From positions 3,720,001 through 3,784,000 of the forward strand of contig NZ_CP107905.1 in the NCBI RefSeq assembly GCF_036014015.1: DNA of 64,000 nt. Reading direction: 5' to 3'. Position 1 is the first letter of the stretch. Each line of letters starts with the position of its first letter. Positions 40,582-49,891 of the stretch are shown piece by piece. Below the pieces are notes generated by a model that saw nothing but the letters and a program-made list of their open reading frames with translations, was not told the origin of the DNA and made no database searches. Both the position numbers and the translations under genes were made by a program. This stretch comes from Streptomyces sp. NBC_00457. Lineage in GTDB: Bacteria > Actinomycetota > Actinomycetes > Streptomycetales > Streptomycetaceae.

Positions 40582-41610
40582 ATGCGCGTAGGAAGTTTCG
40601 TGTTGGCGGCCCAGTTCCCGGGCCAGGGCCAGGGGGAGGCGCTGCACCGCGCGGTCCGCTCGGCCGAGGTGGCGGAGGAGGCGGGGCTCGACGCGGTATG
40701 GCTGGCCGAGCACCACTTCGTGCCGTACGGCACCTGCCCCTCGGCGATCACGCTGGCCGCGTTACTGCTCGGCCGCACCCGACGCCTGAGGGTCGGTACG
40801 GCGGTCAGCGTGCTGCCCACCGTCCACCCCGTCGCCCTCGGCGAGCAGGCCGCGCTGCTGCACATGACGAGCGGCGGGCGCTTCTCGCTGGGCGTCGGGC
40901 GCGGCGGGCCCTGGGTCGACCTGGAGGTGTTCGGCTCGGGTCTGAAGGCGTACGAGAAGGCGTACCCGGAATCACTCGATCTGCTGTTGCGCTGGCTCAG
41001 CGAACCCTCGGTGGGGGCGGACGGGGACCGCTTCGCCTTCCGTGAAGTGGCCGTCGTACCCAGGCCGTCGGAGTCCCTGACCGGCGCCCCGGGCCCCGAG
41101 GTCGTCCTCGCGTGCACCTCACCGGCGAGCGTGCGGCTGGCCGCCGAGCGCGGGCTGCCGATGCTGCTCGGGATGCACGTCGGGGACGAGGAGAAGGCCG
41201 AGATGATCGCCCTGTGGCGAGGGCACGCGCGCGCGTGCGGGCGGCCGGCGGACGAGATCCTCGGCGCGGCCCATGTCTCCGCCGGCATCTGCCAGATCGC
41301 CGACCGGCGCTCCGAAGCGGTGGAGACGCTGCTGAAGGCGATGCCGGGCTGGCTGAAGCAGGGCCTGGACGCCCACGTGACGGTCGACGGCCGGGCGCGG
41401 CAGATGCGCGACCCGCTGGCCTACACTGAACTCCTCTGCGGACTGCACCCGGTGGGCACCCCGCGGCTGTGCGCCGACCGCCTCGCGGCGACCAGCGAGC
41501 GGACCGGTATCAACCGCTTCGCGCTGCTCGTCGAAGGCTCGGGCGACCTCGCGGCCACCGAGGAGAACGTCCGCCGGCTCGGCGCCGAAGTGCTCCCGCA
41601 CCTCGGGTGA
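40582..41610 (+). CDS. LLM-class flavin-dependent oxidoreductase
   Basis: The protein has 342 residues from ATG 40582, with a purine-rich site (AAGGAAGCAGGAAAA) upstream. The bacterial-luciferase-like TIM barrel shows AEHHFVPYGTCPSAITLAA, LRVGTAVSVLPTVHPVA, LGVGRGGPWVDLEVFG and a late GTPRLCADRLAA. Enzymes of this class use FMN or F420; the cofactor cannot be fixed from sequence alone. No operon partners; the terminator-like hairpin at 41631 follows. Confidence 0.85.
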   Translation: MRVGSFVLAAQFPGQGQGEALHRAVRSAEVAEEAGLDAVWLAEHHFVPYGTCPSAITLAALLLGRTRRLRVGTAVSVLPTVHPVALGEQAALLHMTSGGRFSLGVGRGGPWVDLEVFGSGLKAYEKAYPESLDLLLRWLSEPSVGADGDRFAFREVAVVPRPSESLTGAPGPEVVLACTSPASVRLAAERGLPMLLGMHVGDEEKAEMIALWRGHARACGRPADEILGAAHVSAGICQIADRRSEAVETLLKAMPGWLKQGLDAHVTVDGRARQMRDPLAYTELLCGLHPVGTPRLCADRLAATSERTGINRFALLVEGSGDLAATEENVRRLGAEVLPHLG

Positions 41611-41630
41611 ACGGGCCTGCCCGGCGGGGA

Positions 41631-41679
41631 GCTTGCCGCTCCAGTACTGAATGCACCTCCCGCGTACGGAGCGGCAAGC
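41631..41679. terminator. Inverted repeat between convergent genes
   Basis: A perfect 12-bp stem (GCTTGCCGCTCC with its complement) and a 25-nt loop lie between the stop of the LLM gene and that of the leftward SCO5389-family gene. It is a plausible bidirectional terminator, although the loop is large. Confidence 0.55.
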
Positions 41680-41694
41680 AAAGCGGCTCGCTCC

Positions 41695-42087
41695 TCAGCA
41701 GTCCCGGAACTCCGGCGACTGATTGAGCAGCTGACTGCGGACCGAGGTGAAGCGGGCCAGCTTCTCGTCGACCGAGGAGTCGAGCGGGAACACCGCCACC
41801 CGGTGGCAGTTCTGGAAGGCCAGCCGGACACCGAAGTGCCGTTGCAGCGCGCCGCGGATCGCGTCACTGGCAAGCGCACGCAGCAGCTGGCCGCGTGCCT
41901 GCTCGTCCGGCGGGGGCGTCTGGTTGTCGGCGAACGCACCGCCGTCCACCTTCAGCTGGGCCACCAGGGAGCTGATCATCTCCCACGCGTAGGGCAGGGA
42001 GGTCCGGACGCAGTCGACGAATTCCGCTTCGTCGACCTCGCCTCGCTCGGCCTGTTCGAGTAGGGCCGGTGAGACGTCGAGCGACAT
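41695..42087 (-). CDS. SCO5389-family protein
   Basis: The protein has 130 residues, acidic and helical, without membrane segments. It matches the conserved actinomycete SCO5389 family of unknown function: FVDCVRTSLPYAWEMISSL, a middle SDAIRGALQRHFGVRLAFQNCHR and LDSSVDEKLARFTSVRSQLL. It is divergent from nucS over a 244-bp region and is a standard neighbour of it. Two Cys (in FVDCVRT and QNCHR) are visible, plus one at the C-terminus. Confidence 0.85.
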   Translation of the reverse strand: MSLDVSPALLEQAERGEVDEAEFVDCVRTSLPYAWEMISSLVAQLKVDGGAFADNQTPPPDEQARGQLLRALASDAIRGALQRHFGVRLAFQNCHRVAVFPLDSSVDEKLARFTSVRSQLLNQSPEFRDC

Positions 42088-42331
42088 GGGTTCTCCTCTC
42101 GCACCCCCGGATCACAGGGGTTGCCGGACAGGGCAGGGAGTTCGCGATACCGAGCACGCTGCGTACACACACCGCGACCTCCCGTTTAATACGGTAAGCA
42201 ACGTACGGTGACGGCACCAGCAGATTGCGTACATGCAGCGGTCTCAATAGGCGCACAATCGGCCACAAACGAACAGGGGTACACCAGGGCGAATCGCGTG
42301 CACAGGGAGCCGTCGAGTAGCGTTGCCGACC

Positions 42332-43003
42332 ATGCGTCTCGTCATTGCCCGGTGTTCCGTCGACTACGCGGGCCGGCTCACCGCTCATCTCCCCTCGGCG
42401 CCCCGCCTGATCCTGGTGAAGGCGGACGGCAGCGTCTCGATTCACGCGGACGACCGGGCCTACAAGCCTCTGAACTGGATGTCGCCGCCCTGCACACTGA
42501 AAGAGGGCGAGGGCGACGACGAAGGCGTCTGGACCGTCATCAACAAGGCGGGCGAGAAGCTCATCATCACCATGGAGGAGGTCCTGCACGACTCCTCGCA
42601 CGAACTGGGCGTGGATCCCGGCCTGATCAAGGACGGCGTGGAAGCACACCTTCAGGAACTGCTCGCCGACCGCATCGACACCCTCGGCGAGGGCTACACC
42701 CTGATCCGCCGCGAGTACATGACGGCCATCGGCCCCGTGGACATCCTCTGCCGCGACGCCGACGGCCAGACCGTCGCGGTCGAGATCAAGCGGCGCGGCG
42801 AGATCGACGGCGTGGAACAGCTCACCCGCTACCTGGAACTCCTCAACCGCGACCCCCATCTCGCCCCGGTCCGCGGCATCTTCGCCGCCCAGGAGATCAA
42901 GCCCCAGGCCCGCGTCCTCGCCACCGACCGCGGCATCGGCTGCCAGGTCCTGGACTACGACGCGATGCGGGGCATCGAGGACGACAAGCTGCGGCTGTTC
43001 TGA
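42332..43003 (+). CDS. nucS: EndoMS/NucS mismatch-specific endonuclease
   Basis: The protein has 223 residues. The N-terminal half forms the dimerisation/DNA-binding domain ([20 protein letters not shown]). The C-terminal half carries a RecB-like nuclease core with [12 protein letters not shown] and VAVEIKRRG, giving the D-ExK active-site set. NucS replaces MutS/MutL in mismatch repair in actinobacteria by cutting both strands at certain mismatches. A C-terminal sequence (EDDKLRLF) resembles the short sliding-clamp-binding end reported for NucS. Single gene, ended by a strong terminator. Confidence 0.95.
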   Translation: MRLVIARCSVDYAGRLTAHLPSAPRLILVKADGSVSIHADDRAYKPLNWMSPPCTLKEGEGDDEGVWTVINKAGEKLIITMEEVLHDSSHELGVDPGLIKDGVEAHLQELLADRIDTLGEGYTLIRREYMTAIGPVDILCRDADGQTVAVEIKRRGEIDGVEQLTRYLELLNRDPHLAPVRGIFAAQEIKPQARVLATDRGIGCQVLDYDAMRGIEDDKLRLF

Positions 43004-43035
43004 GGGTTCTGAGGTTTCCGAGTTTTCTACGACGA

Positions 43036-43072
43036 CGAGGGCCGGGTCCGTGTGAAACGGACCCGGCCCTCG
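43036..43072. terminator. Bidirectional hairpin terminator, nucS end
   Basis: A perfect 16-bp stem (43036-43051 with 43057-43072) and a 5-nt loop lie between the nucS stop and the stop of the leftward ATP-binding protein, so it can serve both. Confidence 0.88.
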
Positions 43073-43088
43073 TGCGCTGCGCGGGACG

Positions 43089-45548
43089 TCAGATGCCGTC
43101 GACCGAACTGCTGGGGCTGCTTGCCTCGCTGGTGGTCTCGGCGGGGGCGCTTGAACTGGCGGTGGTGGAGTTGGACGGGGGCGGCGACGGCATGGATGTG
43201 GTCGGCGTCGGGCTGGGAGACGTCGGAGTCGGCGTCGGAGTCGGAGACGTCGGCGGCTTCGAAGACGTAGGCGGCTTCGTCGTAGGCGTGTCTGACGGGG
43301 TCTTCGTCGGCGACGGCGACGTGTTGCCCCCGCCTCCCGGCTTCTTCGTCCCGCTCGGGTCGTCCGAAGGCTCGCCCGTGTCCGTGTCCGTCGGCGCCGG
43401 TTCGGTCGGGGTACCGGTCGCCGCGCCGACGCCACCGGAGTCGTCGTCGTCTTCGTTGTCGTCCGCCTTGTCGGCGCCGATGCTGTCGTTGCCGACGCCC
43501 TGGCTGACGGACGGGTTGGGGCCGACCTCGTTGGACGGGGTGGTCGGGTCGTTGTCGGAGGTGGCGCCGAGGGTCACGACCGTGCCGAGGACGGCCGCGA
43601 GGAGGACGCCCGCGCCGGCGGCCACGAGGTTGCGCCGGGCGAGGCCACGGAGGCCGCCGCGGCCCTTGTGCGCCGCCGGGCCGGATGGGGAGCGGTGGGT
43701 GACGAGGGTCGCGGGCTCGGAGGCGGGCGGCTGAAGCGGCGGGAACGCCGCCGGGGTGCCGCCGGGCGGTGACTGCGACTCCTCGTAGCGGGCGTCCGGC
43801 ACCTCCTCCCCGGCCATGGCGGCGACACCGATCGGCGTGCCGGAGCGGTCCGCGACCAGGGCGAGGGCGCGGCGTCCCGCGACGGTGCCGCGCTTGTCGG
43901 CGACCGCTCCGCGCAGGCCGATGGAGGCCTCCAGCTCGGCGCGGGCCCGGTCGAGCTGTCCCGCGCAGAGCGCGAGGATGCCCAACTCGTGGTGGAAGTA
44001 GGCCTGTTCGGACACCTCGCCGGTGAGCCGGGAGGCCTCGGAGCCATAGCGCAGGGCCCGCTCCCAAGCGCTCCAGTGCAGGCCCGCGGCGAACGCGGGC
44101 GCGGCCGTGCGGGCCAGCTGCACGGTGACGCTCTCCTCCCCCTCCGCCGGGGGCGTGGTCACCGGTGCGAGGACACCGAGAGCGGCGAGCACGGCGTCCG
44201 CCTCGGCGCACACCCGCTCCGGGGTGACCGAGGGATGTCCGGCCCACCAGGCGTAGTGCTGGGCGGCGGTGAGGGCGCGGGCCGGTACGTCGTCGCCGTA
44301 TCCGACGGCCTCGAGCTGGGTCTGCACCCCGGCGGCCAGCCGGTAGCGGGAGCCGACCGGGGAGACCAGGGCGCAGCTCAGCAGCTCGCCGAGGGCGGCG
44401 TCCGCGTGGGTGTCGCCGACGAGGGCGGGCAGATGCGCCTGGTGCGGCACCTCGCCGCCGAGCGCGACGGCGAACCGCAGGGTGGCCCGCGCCGACTCGC
44501 TCAGCCGGGAGGCGAGCAGCGCGGCGGGCGCGGCTCCCTCGGCGAGCGACGGCAGCGGTACGTCGTGACCGTCGCCGGCCTCGAAGGGCGCGTCGACCGG
44601 GGCGTCCTGGAAGACACCGAACTCGTCGAAGGCCTCGGCGCCGGCGCGCAGTCCGTCGCGCTGGCGCAGCAGGGCACCGGCCTGGACGAAGCGCAGCGGC
44701 AGCCCCTCGGACTCGAACCAGAGGTCGCCGGCCCAGTTCGCCTCGTCCTCGGTGAGGACACGGCCGACGGCCTGCTCGAGCAGTTCCACCCCGCCCGCGC
44801 GGTCGAGGCCGCTGAGGAAGACCTCCTCGACGGCCGAGTCGGCGGACGGCGCGGGCACGTCCGGGGTGGCGCCGATCAGGAAGGCGCACTCCGGGGTCGC
44901 GTCCAGCAGTTCGTCGAGCGCGGCGCCGCCGAACTCGATGTCGTCCAGGACGACGACCGCGCCGACCTCCCGGAGGAGTTCGCGCAGTTCGTCCCGGTCG
45001 GGGCGGTGCAGCGGCGCGTTGTGGACGGCGTAGAAGAGGTCGTGGAGCAGGTCGTTCGGCGTGCGGTGGTTGCCGTTGAGACGGACGACGCCGTCGGGGG
45101 CGAGGTCCGCGCAGTCCTCGGCGACCACGTCGAGGAGGGCGGTGCGGCCGGAGCCGGCGGCGCCGGTGAGCCGTACGGAGCGGCCGCGGGCGAGCAGCCG
45201 TACGAGCCGCTCGCGTTCCTCCTGGCGGGCCAGCAGCGGCTGTGCGGGCCGGCTGGGACCGGGCGGTACGGGCGGCATGGCCGCGCGGTCCACCTCGGCG
45301 CGCTCGGCCGCGGTGAACTTGGCGGGCCGACTGGGCCGCTCGCCCGGCGGGCAGGCCTCGATCTCGCTGCCGTCGACGGGATTGACGGTGAGCAGGAAGT
45401 CGCCCGACACGAGTTGCACGGTGCGGGCGAGTGCGGGTGAGTGCTGTCCGAAGTCCGGTGAGAGGGATTCCCTGGGCTGGCGCTGGGGCGGTGTGTCACC
45501 GTCGCCGTCGCGGCCGTACTCCTCGAGTCCCCGGTTGTTCGAGTCCAT
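43089..45548 (-). CDS. Large ATP-binding membrane protein with Ser/Thr/Pro tail (STAND-like)
   Basis: The protein has 819 residues from ATG 45548 (MDSNNRGLEEYGRDGDGD). An AAA/STAND-type NTPase region (about 110-400) has Walker A LTGAAGSGRTALLDV and Walker B AVVVLDDIEFGG. A helical, TPR-like region follows (HHELGILALCAGQLDRARAE), then a basic stretch and one membrane helix (LVAAGAGVLLAAVLGTVVTL). The last 120 residues are a Ser/Thr/Pro/Asp-rich extracellular tail. NTPase inside and tail outside suggests a sensor or signal-transducing protein. Function unknown; conserved beside nucS in Streptomyces. Confidence 0.8.
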   Translation of the reverse strand: MDSNNRGLEEYGRDGDGDTPPQRQPRESLSPDFGQHSPALARTVQLVSGDFLLTVNPVDGSEIEACPPGERPSRPAKFTAAERAEVDRAAMPPVPPGPSRPAQPLLARQEERERLVRLLARGRSVRLTGAAGSGRTALLDVVAEDCADLAPDGVVRLNGNHRTPNDLLHDLFYAVHNAPLHRPDRDELRELLREVGAVVVLDDIEFGGAALDELLDATPECAFLIGATPDVPAPSADSAVEEVFLSGLDRAGGVELLEQAVGRVLTEDEANWAGDLWFESEGLPLRFVQAGALLRQRDGLRAGAEAFDEFGVFQDAPVDAPFEAGDGHDVPLPSLAEGAAPAALLASRLSESARATLRFAVALGGEVPHQAHLPALVGDTHADAALGELLSCALVSPVGSRYRLAAGVQTQLEAVGYGDDVPARALTAAQHYAWWAGHPSVTPERVCAEADAVLAALGVLAPVTTPPAEGEESVTVQLARTAAPAFAAGLHWSAWERALRYGSEASRLTGEVSEQAYFHHELGILALCAGQLDRARAELEASIGLRGAVADKRGTVAGRRALALVADRSGTPIGVAAMAGEEVPDARYEESQSPPGGTPAAFPPLQPPASEPATLVTHRSPSGPAAHKGRGGLRGLARRNLVAAGAGVLLAAVLGTVVTLGATSDNDPTTPSNEVGPNPSVSQGVGNDSIGADKADDNEDDDDSGGVGAATGTPTEPAPTDTDTGEPSDDPSGTKKPGGGGNTSPSPTKTPSDTPTTKPPTSSKPPTSPTPTPTPTSPSPTPTTSMPSPPPSNSTTASSSAPAETTSEASSPSSSVDGI

Positions 45549-45808
45549 AGGTTCCAAGCCCCCCAAAAGCGTCGTGTGCCGGCACCGGCCCCTCCCGGCC
45601 TGTTGCACACCGCGCTGTATCGCTTCTGGTCCGGGCCCGCTCGAAGGGATGACTGGGAGCGGGCGACCGAACCCTAAACCTTCGCACAGTATCTACGACA
45701 GTCCGGGGTCCCGCGCGGTCCGGGACGTCGCGGTCTCGTGAGGATTGTGCGCGCCGTACGTGTCACATCCGCAACGTCCGACCCACCGCGTACCACTGAC
45801 GCCGGGTG

Positions 45809-46132
45809 TCACACGCGGGGCAGCGACTCCACCCCGATGCCGCCCTCGATCGCCAGGATCCGGTGCAGCCGGGTCGCCACCAGCAGGCGCTGCATCTGCG
45901 GCGGTACGTCGCGCAGCACCAGGCGCCGGCCGCAGCGGCCGGCCCGTCGGTGGGCCCCCATGATCACACCGAGTCCGGTGGCGTCCCAGGAGTCCAGCTC
46001 GGACAGGTCCAGTACCAGATCGCCGGCTCCGTCGTCGACGGCCGAGTGCAGGACCGTACGGGCGTCCGCCGCGCTGCGGACGTCGAGGCGGCCCCCGACG
46101 ACCAGCTCGGCGTGGTCGCCCCTGATGAACAT
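45809..46132 (-). CDS. STAS-domain (anti-anti-sigma-like) protein
   Basis: The protein has 107 residues, a single STAS domain. DLVLDLSELDSWDATGLGVIM places a Ser/Thr-type phosphoacceptor region in the expected loop, but this loop has Trp/Asp then Thr where SpoIIAA has Ser. Such proteins bind kinase anti-sigma factors. No anti-sigma or sigma gene is adjacent; the nearest neighbour (260 bp downstream) is the STAND-like gene. Confidence 0.85.
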   Translation of the reverse strand: MFIRGDHAELVVGGRLDVRSAADARTVLHSAVDDGAGDLVLDLSELDSWDATGLGVIMGAHRRAGRCGRRLVLRDVPPQMQRLLVATRLHRILAIEGGIGVESLPRV

Positions 46133-46282
46133 ATGCGCTCCCCGTGGTGCGTCTGTTGTCTCCGCGTGGTGATGCCCGGTGATGCAACCTCTGACTGTGA
46201 GAAGCGGTCCGAGGTTGCCATCTGTAAGCGAACCGATACCGAATTCACCCCACGGAGTGATGCTCCAGGGGCATGTGCGGTT

Positions 46283-47131
46283 TCAGTGCTTGTAGAACCC
46301 CTGCCCGCTCTTGCGCCCGATGTCACCGGCGTCAACCATCCGGCGCATCAGCTCGGGCGGAGCGAACTTCTCGTCCTGGGACTCGGTGTAGATGTTGCTG
46401 GTGGCGTGCAGCAGGATGTCGACGCCCGTCAGGTCGGCGGTGGCCAGCGGTCCCATCGCGTGGCCGAAGCCCAGCTTGCAGGCGAGGTCGATGTCCTCGG
46501 CGGTCGCGACGCCCGACTCGTACAGCTTCGCGGCCTCGACGACGAGGGCGGAGATCAGACGGGTGGTCACGAACCCGGCGACGTCCCGGTTGACGACGAT
46601 GCAGGTCTTGCCCACGGACTCGGCGAACTCCCGTGCGGTGGCGAGGGTTTCGTCGCTCGTCTTGTACCCGCGGACCAGCTCGCACAGCTGCATCATCGGC
46701 ACCGGTGAGAAGAAGTGCGTACCGACGACCCGCTCCGGGCGCTCCGTCACGGCCGCGATCTTGGTGATCGGGATGGCGGAGGTGTTGGAGGCGAGGACGG
46801 CGTCGTCCTTCACCAGCTTGTCGAGGGCGCGGAAGATCTCGTGCTTGACTTCCAGCTTCTCGAAGACGGCCTCGACGACGATGTCGGCGTCCGCGGCGGC
46901 GTCCAGATCGGTGGTCGCGGTGATCCGGGCGAGGGCGGCGTCGGCGTCGTGCGCCTCCAGCTTGCCCTTGCTCACGAACTTGTCGTACGACGCCTTGATC
47001 CCGTCGGTGCCCCGCTTCAGCGCCTCATCGGTGACGTCGCGCAGAACGACGTCCCAGCCCGCCTGCGCGGAGACCTGGGCGATGCCGGAACCCATCAAGC
47101 CGGCGCCGATGACGGCGAGCTTCCGTGCCAC
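46283..47131 (-). CDS. 3-hydroxybutyryl-CoA dehydrogenase
   Basis: The protein has 282 residues. The NAD(P) fold is marked by VIGAGLMGSGIAQVSAQAG, and VEAVFEKLEVKHEIFRAL, SNTSAIPITKIAA and the catalytic His in GTHFFSPVPMMQLCELV follow. The C-terminal 3HCDH domain has NRDVAGFVTTRLISALV. Single-domain enzymes of this size interconvert acetoacetyl-CoA and 3-hydroxybutyryl-CoA. It complements the thiolase at 28886 and is divergent from the cobalamin adenosyltransferase over 163 bp. Confidence 0.93.
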   Translation of the reverse strand: MARKLAVIGAGLMGSGIAQVSAQAGWDVVLRDVTDEALKRGTDGIKASYDKFVSKGKLEAHDADAALARITATTDLDAAADADIVVEAVFEKLEVKHEIFRALDKLVKDDAVLASNTSAIPITKIAAVTERPERVVGTHFFSPVPMMQLCELVRGYKTSDETLATAREFAESVGKTCIVVNRDVAGFVTTRLISALVVEAAKLYESGVATAEDIDLACKLGFGHAMGPLATADLTGVDILLHATSNIYTESQDEKFAPPELMRRMVDAGDIGRKSGQGFYKH

Positions 47132-47294
47132 TGTGCGACTCCCCTTTGAATACTCACAGCCTCTTTATTTATGCCTCTCGGGCGGACCCTAGCGGCAGTG
47201 AGGGCGCTGTGTGATCGGTTAGTAACGCGCGTCACGTGTCTCCTGACGCACATCACACCGTGGAGTACCGCCGACTTGTAACTACGCTGGCCAT

Positions 47295-47867
47295 ATGGTC
47301 AATCTGACGCGCATTTACACCAGGACCGGCGACCAGGGCACCACCGCCCTCGGGGACATGAGCCGGGTGCCCAAGACGGATCTGCGGATCTCCGCGTACG
47401 CCGACGCCAACGAGGCGAACGCGGTGATCGGGACGGCGATCGCGCTGGGCGGGCTGGACGAGGAGATCGTCAAGGTCCTCACCCGCGTGCAGAACGACCT
47501 GTTCGACGTGGGGGCGGACCTGTCGACGCCGGTGGTGGAGAAGCCCGAGTTCCCGCCGCTCCGGGTCGAGCAGTTCTACATCGACAAGCTGGAGGCGGAC
47601 TGCGACCGCTTCAACGAACGGCTGGAGAAGCTGCGCTCCTTCATCCTCCCCGGCGGCACCCCGGGCGCGGCCCTGCTCCACCAGGCCTGCACGGTCGTAC
47701 GGCGGGCGGAGCGGTCGACGTGGGCCGCGCTGGAGGTGCACGGAGAGGTCATGAACCCCCTCACCGCGACCTACCTCAACCGGCTGTCGGACCTGCTCTT
47801 CATCCTGGCGAGGACCGCGAACAAGGGCGCGGGAGACGTCTTGTGGGTCCCCGGCGGCGAACGCTGA
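47295..47867 (+). CDS. PduO-type cob(I)alamin adenosyltransferase
   Basis: The protein has 190 residues. The ATP-binding N-terminus TRTGDQGTTALGDMSR and the later RRAERSTWAALEV are the two family motifs, and the C-terminus TYLNRLSDLLFILARTANK completes the helical bundle. It makes adenosylcobalamin, the cofactor required by the IcmA-type mutase in this window. Short leader; no cobalamin riboswitch pattern upstream. A relic of its 3' end is repeated 76 bp downstream. Confidence 0.93.
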   Translation: MVNLTRIYTRTGDQGTTALGDMSRVPKTDLRISAYADANEANAVIGTAIALGGLDEEIVKVLTRVQNDLFDVGADLSTPVVEKPEFPPLRVEQFYIDKLEADCDRFNERLEKLRSFILPGGTPGAALLHQACTVVRRAERSTWAALEVHGEVMNPLTATYLNRLSDLLFILARTANKGAGDVLWVPGGER

Positions 47868-47912
47868 GGAAACGCCCTCCGGCCGGGGGTCCGGCCCGCC
47901 GCGCAGCGGCCA

Positions 47913-48542
47913 TCAGTTGGAGTGTCCCCCGGGAGATGCAGCATCCTTGCGCGGACGGCCAACAAGGACGTCGGGGACGTGCTGTGGGTCCCGGGTGGGG
48001 AGCGCTGACGCCGGTTCCTTCCGGGGCCAGACCGTGTAGGAGAGGGCGATCAGGCCGTAGATGCCGACCGTGCGCACCGCCACCCACTGGAAGGAGCGCA
48101 GGGAGCTGACGTCCCCGGAGTCGCCGACGTACCAGACGGCGAGTTGGAGGAGCGCGAGGGCCACCGCGCCGCCGAACACCGCCCGCAGCCACAGCTTCGC
48201 CTCGTGCCGGGCGCGGGCGCGGCCGTAGCGCGGCGGCTTCGGCGGGGGCGGGCCGCCGCCCAGGCGATGGGCGGCGTGGCCGTCGAGCCAGCGGATCGTG
48301 TAGTGGCCGAACGCGACGGTGTAGCCGATGTAGAGCGCCGCCACGCCGTGTTCCCAGCTGGGCTCGGCGCCGTTCTTCAGGTCGATCGCCGTCGCGACGA
48401 ACAGGACCAGCTCGAGCACGGGCTCGCACAGCAGCAGCACCACGCTCGTACGGCGCCACTTCAGCAGATAGCGGACGGCCAGGCCCAGGGCGAGGAGCAC
48501 CCAGAACCCCACCTCACAGGCGATGATCAACGCGACGATCAC
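47913..48542 (-). CDS. Membrane protein of unknown function (C-terminus over the stub)
   Basis: The protein has 209 residues with about five hydrophobic segments (VALIIACEVGFWVLLALGL, LVLFVATAI, YIGYTVAFGHYTIRW, VALALLQLAVWYVG, GIYGLIALSYTVW). A Pro-rich basic loop (GGGPPPPKPPRYGRARARH) lies in the middle. Its last 30 residues are read from the strand opposite the adenosyltransferase stub, so its natural C-terminus may have been replaced. No family was recognised beyond conserved Streptomyces integral membrane proteins. Confidence 0.75.
   Translation of the reverse strand: MIVALIIACEVGFWVLLALGLAVRYLLKWRRTSVVLLLCEPVLELVLFVATAIDLKNGAEPSWEHGVAALYIGYTVAFGHYTIRWLDGHAAHRLGGGPPPPKPPRYGRARARHEAKLWLRAVFGGAVALALLQLAVWYVGDSGDVSSLRSFQWVAVRTVGIYGLIALSYTVWPRKEPASALPTRDPQHVPDVLVGRPRKDAASPGGHSN
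47943..48008 (+). pseudogene. Duplicated 3' stub of the adenosyltransferase
   Basis: Translation in the frame ending at TGA 48006 gives ILARTANKDVGDVLWVPG then GER, against ILARTANKGAGDVLWVPG then GER at the end of the intact gene. Twenty of 22 codons match in protein. About 14 of 66 bases differ, mostly third positions, so the copy evolved as coding DNA before being cut off. No upstream part of the gene remains. Confidence 0.7.
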
Positions 48543-48694
48543 GGCTCACTCCCTTCGGTCACCCTTCAAGGCTCCCGGCGGGCCGGGGCCGTTGCGTCGT
48601 CGCCGGTGACGAACTCCCCGTACATCGAAAGATGCAGTCCCGGACCGTTCCCGGGCATCAGGCGCCCAAGCGCGGCGCCGTGTTGGATGGAGTC

Positions 48695-49891
48695 ATGGCC
48701 GTCCCGCTCCCCCGCCCGCACCCGGACGACGTGCGCATCGCCTGCGCCGGTCTGCTCGGCGGGCTGCTGCTCTGGGGCGTGGGCCTCGGCGTCCGGGGGC
48801 CCAGGGATCCGATCATCCTCTGGGACGGACGCTGGCCCATCCTCGTACCGCTCGTCGTGATGGCGGGCTGCGAGCTGCTGCGCCGCACCTGTCCGCGTAC
48901 GGGCCTCCTCATCGGCGTCGCCGCGCTCACCGTCGACACCATCACCCAGGGCAACCTGGTCACCTGGGTGATGTTCACGGACCTGGTCTACGCGGCCGTC
49001 CTGTACAGCCCACCCGCCGCCGCCCGCCGGGTGCTGTGGATCACCGGGGTGATGACGGTGGTCGGGACGTTGGTGTCCCTCGCCACCTGGCGCAAGCCCG
49101 AGGCGCTGCTGGTCGGCGTGGTCGTCGGGCTGGTGGCGTACACCCCCGCGGCCACCGGCTGGATCGTCCGCAACCACCGCGACGCCGCCGAGGCCGCCCG
49201 GCTGCGTGCCGAGCAGACCGCGCTGCTCGCCGAGATGGACCGCACCCAGGCGGTCACCGCCGAGCGCGCCCGGATGGCCCGGGAGCTGCACGACATGGTC
49301 GCCAACCATCTCTCCGCGATCGCCATCCACTCCACCGCCGCGCTCTCCCTGGACGACCCGAAGACCACCCAGGACGCCCTGGCCGTCATCCGCGAGAACA
49401 GCGTCGAAGGGCTCGCCGAGATGCGGCGGCTGATCGGCATCCTGCGCGACGACAGCGGCGACCTGGAACCCACCGCGGCCCCGACGCTCGACGGGCTCGG
49501 CTCGCTGGTCGAGGGCGCCCGCGCCAACGGCCTCGACGTCGGCCTCGACACCGAGCACGCCGACTCCCTCCCCGCCCCGGTGGAGCTGGCGGCGTACCGC
49601 ATCGTCCAGGAGTGCCTGACCAACGCCCTCAAGCACGCGGGGCCCGGCCGGGTCACGGTCACCCTGAGGCAGCGGGACGGCTCGCTGGCCATCGCCGCGA
49701 TCAGCCCGTACGGCCGTCAGGACGGCCCCCGTGCCCCCGGCTCCGGCGCCGGACTCGTCGGCATGCGGGAGCGGACGGCCCTGCTGGGCGGCACGTTCGA
49801 GGCGGGCCCCGAGGACTCCGCGGACGGCAAGATCTGGGCCGTACACGTCACGCTCCCCGTCACCGACCATCCGCAAGGAGACCCCGAATGA
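48695..49891 (+). CDS. Sensor histidine kinase, NarL-partner type
   Basis: The protein has 398 residues from ATG 48695 (GGAG upstream). About five N-terminal membrane helices form the sensor, followed by a HisKA_3 helix with the phosphorylated His in ARELHDMVANHLSAIAIHS. The catalytic domain has QECLTNALKHAGPG (N box), GSGAGLVGMRER (G boxes). Sensing inside the membrane is likely as no large extracytoplasmic loop is present. Overlaps the regulator gene by 4 bp (ATGA). Confidence 0.9.
   Translation: MAVPLPRPHPDDVRIACAGLLGGLLLWGVGLGVRGPRDPIILWDGRWPILVPLVVMAGCELLRRTCPRTGLLIGVAALTVDTITQGNLVTWVMFTDLVYAAVLYSPPAAARRVLWITGVMTVVGTLVSLATWRKPEALLVGVVVGLVAYTPAATGWIVRNHRDAAEAARLRAEQTALLAEMDRTQAVTAERARMARELHDMVANHLSAIAIHSTAALSLDDPKTTQDALAVIRENSVEGLAEMRRLIGILRDDSGDLEPTAAPTLDGLGSLVEGARANGLDVGLDTEHADSLPAPVELAAYRIVQECLTNALKHAGPGRVTVTLRQRDGSLAIAAISPYGRQDGPRAPGSGAGLVGMRERTALLGGTFEAGPEDSADGKIWAVHVTLPVTDHPQGDPE

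Noticed and set aside
47132..47294. A cobalamin riboswitch before the adenosyltransferase, or one before icmA
   Set aside because: The leaders are too short and no B12-box-like sequence or long structured leader was visible.
47868..48008. The repeated 3' end of the adenosyltransferase as an attachment-site duplication of an integrative element
   Set aside because: No integrase or island lies between the copies (only 75 bp), and the copies differ mainly at third positions, which att repeats do not.
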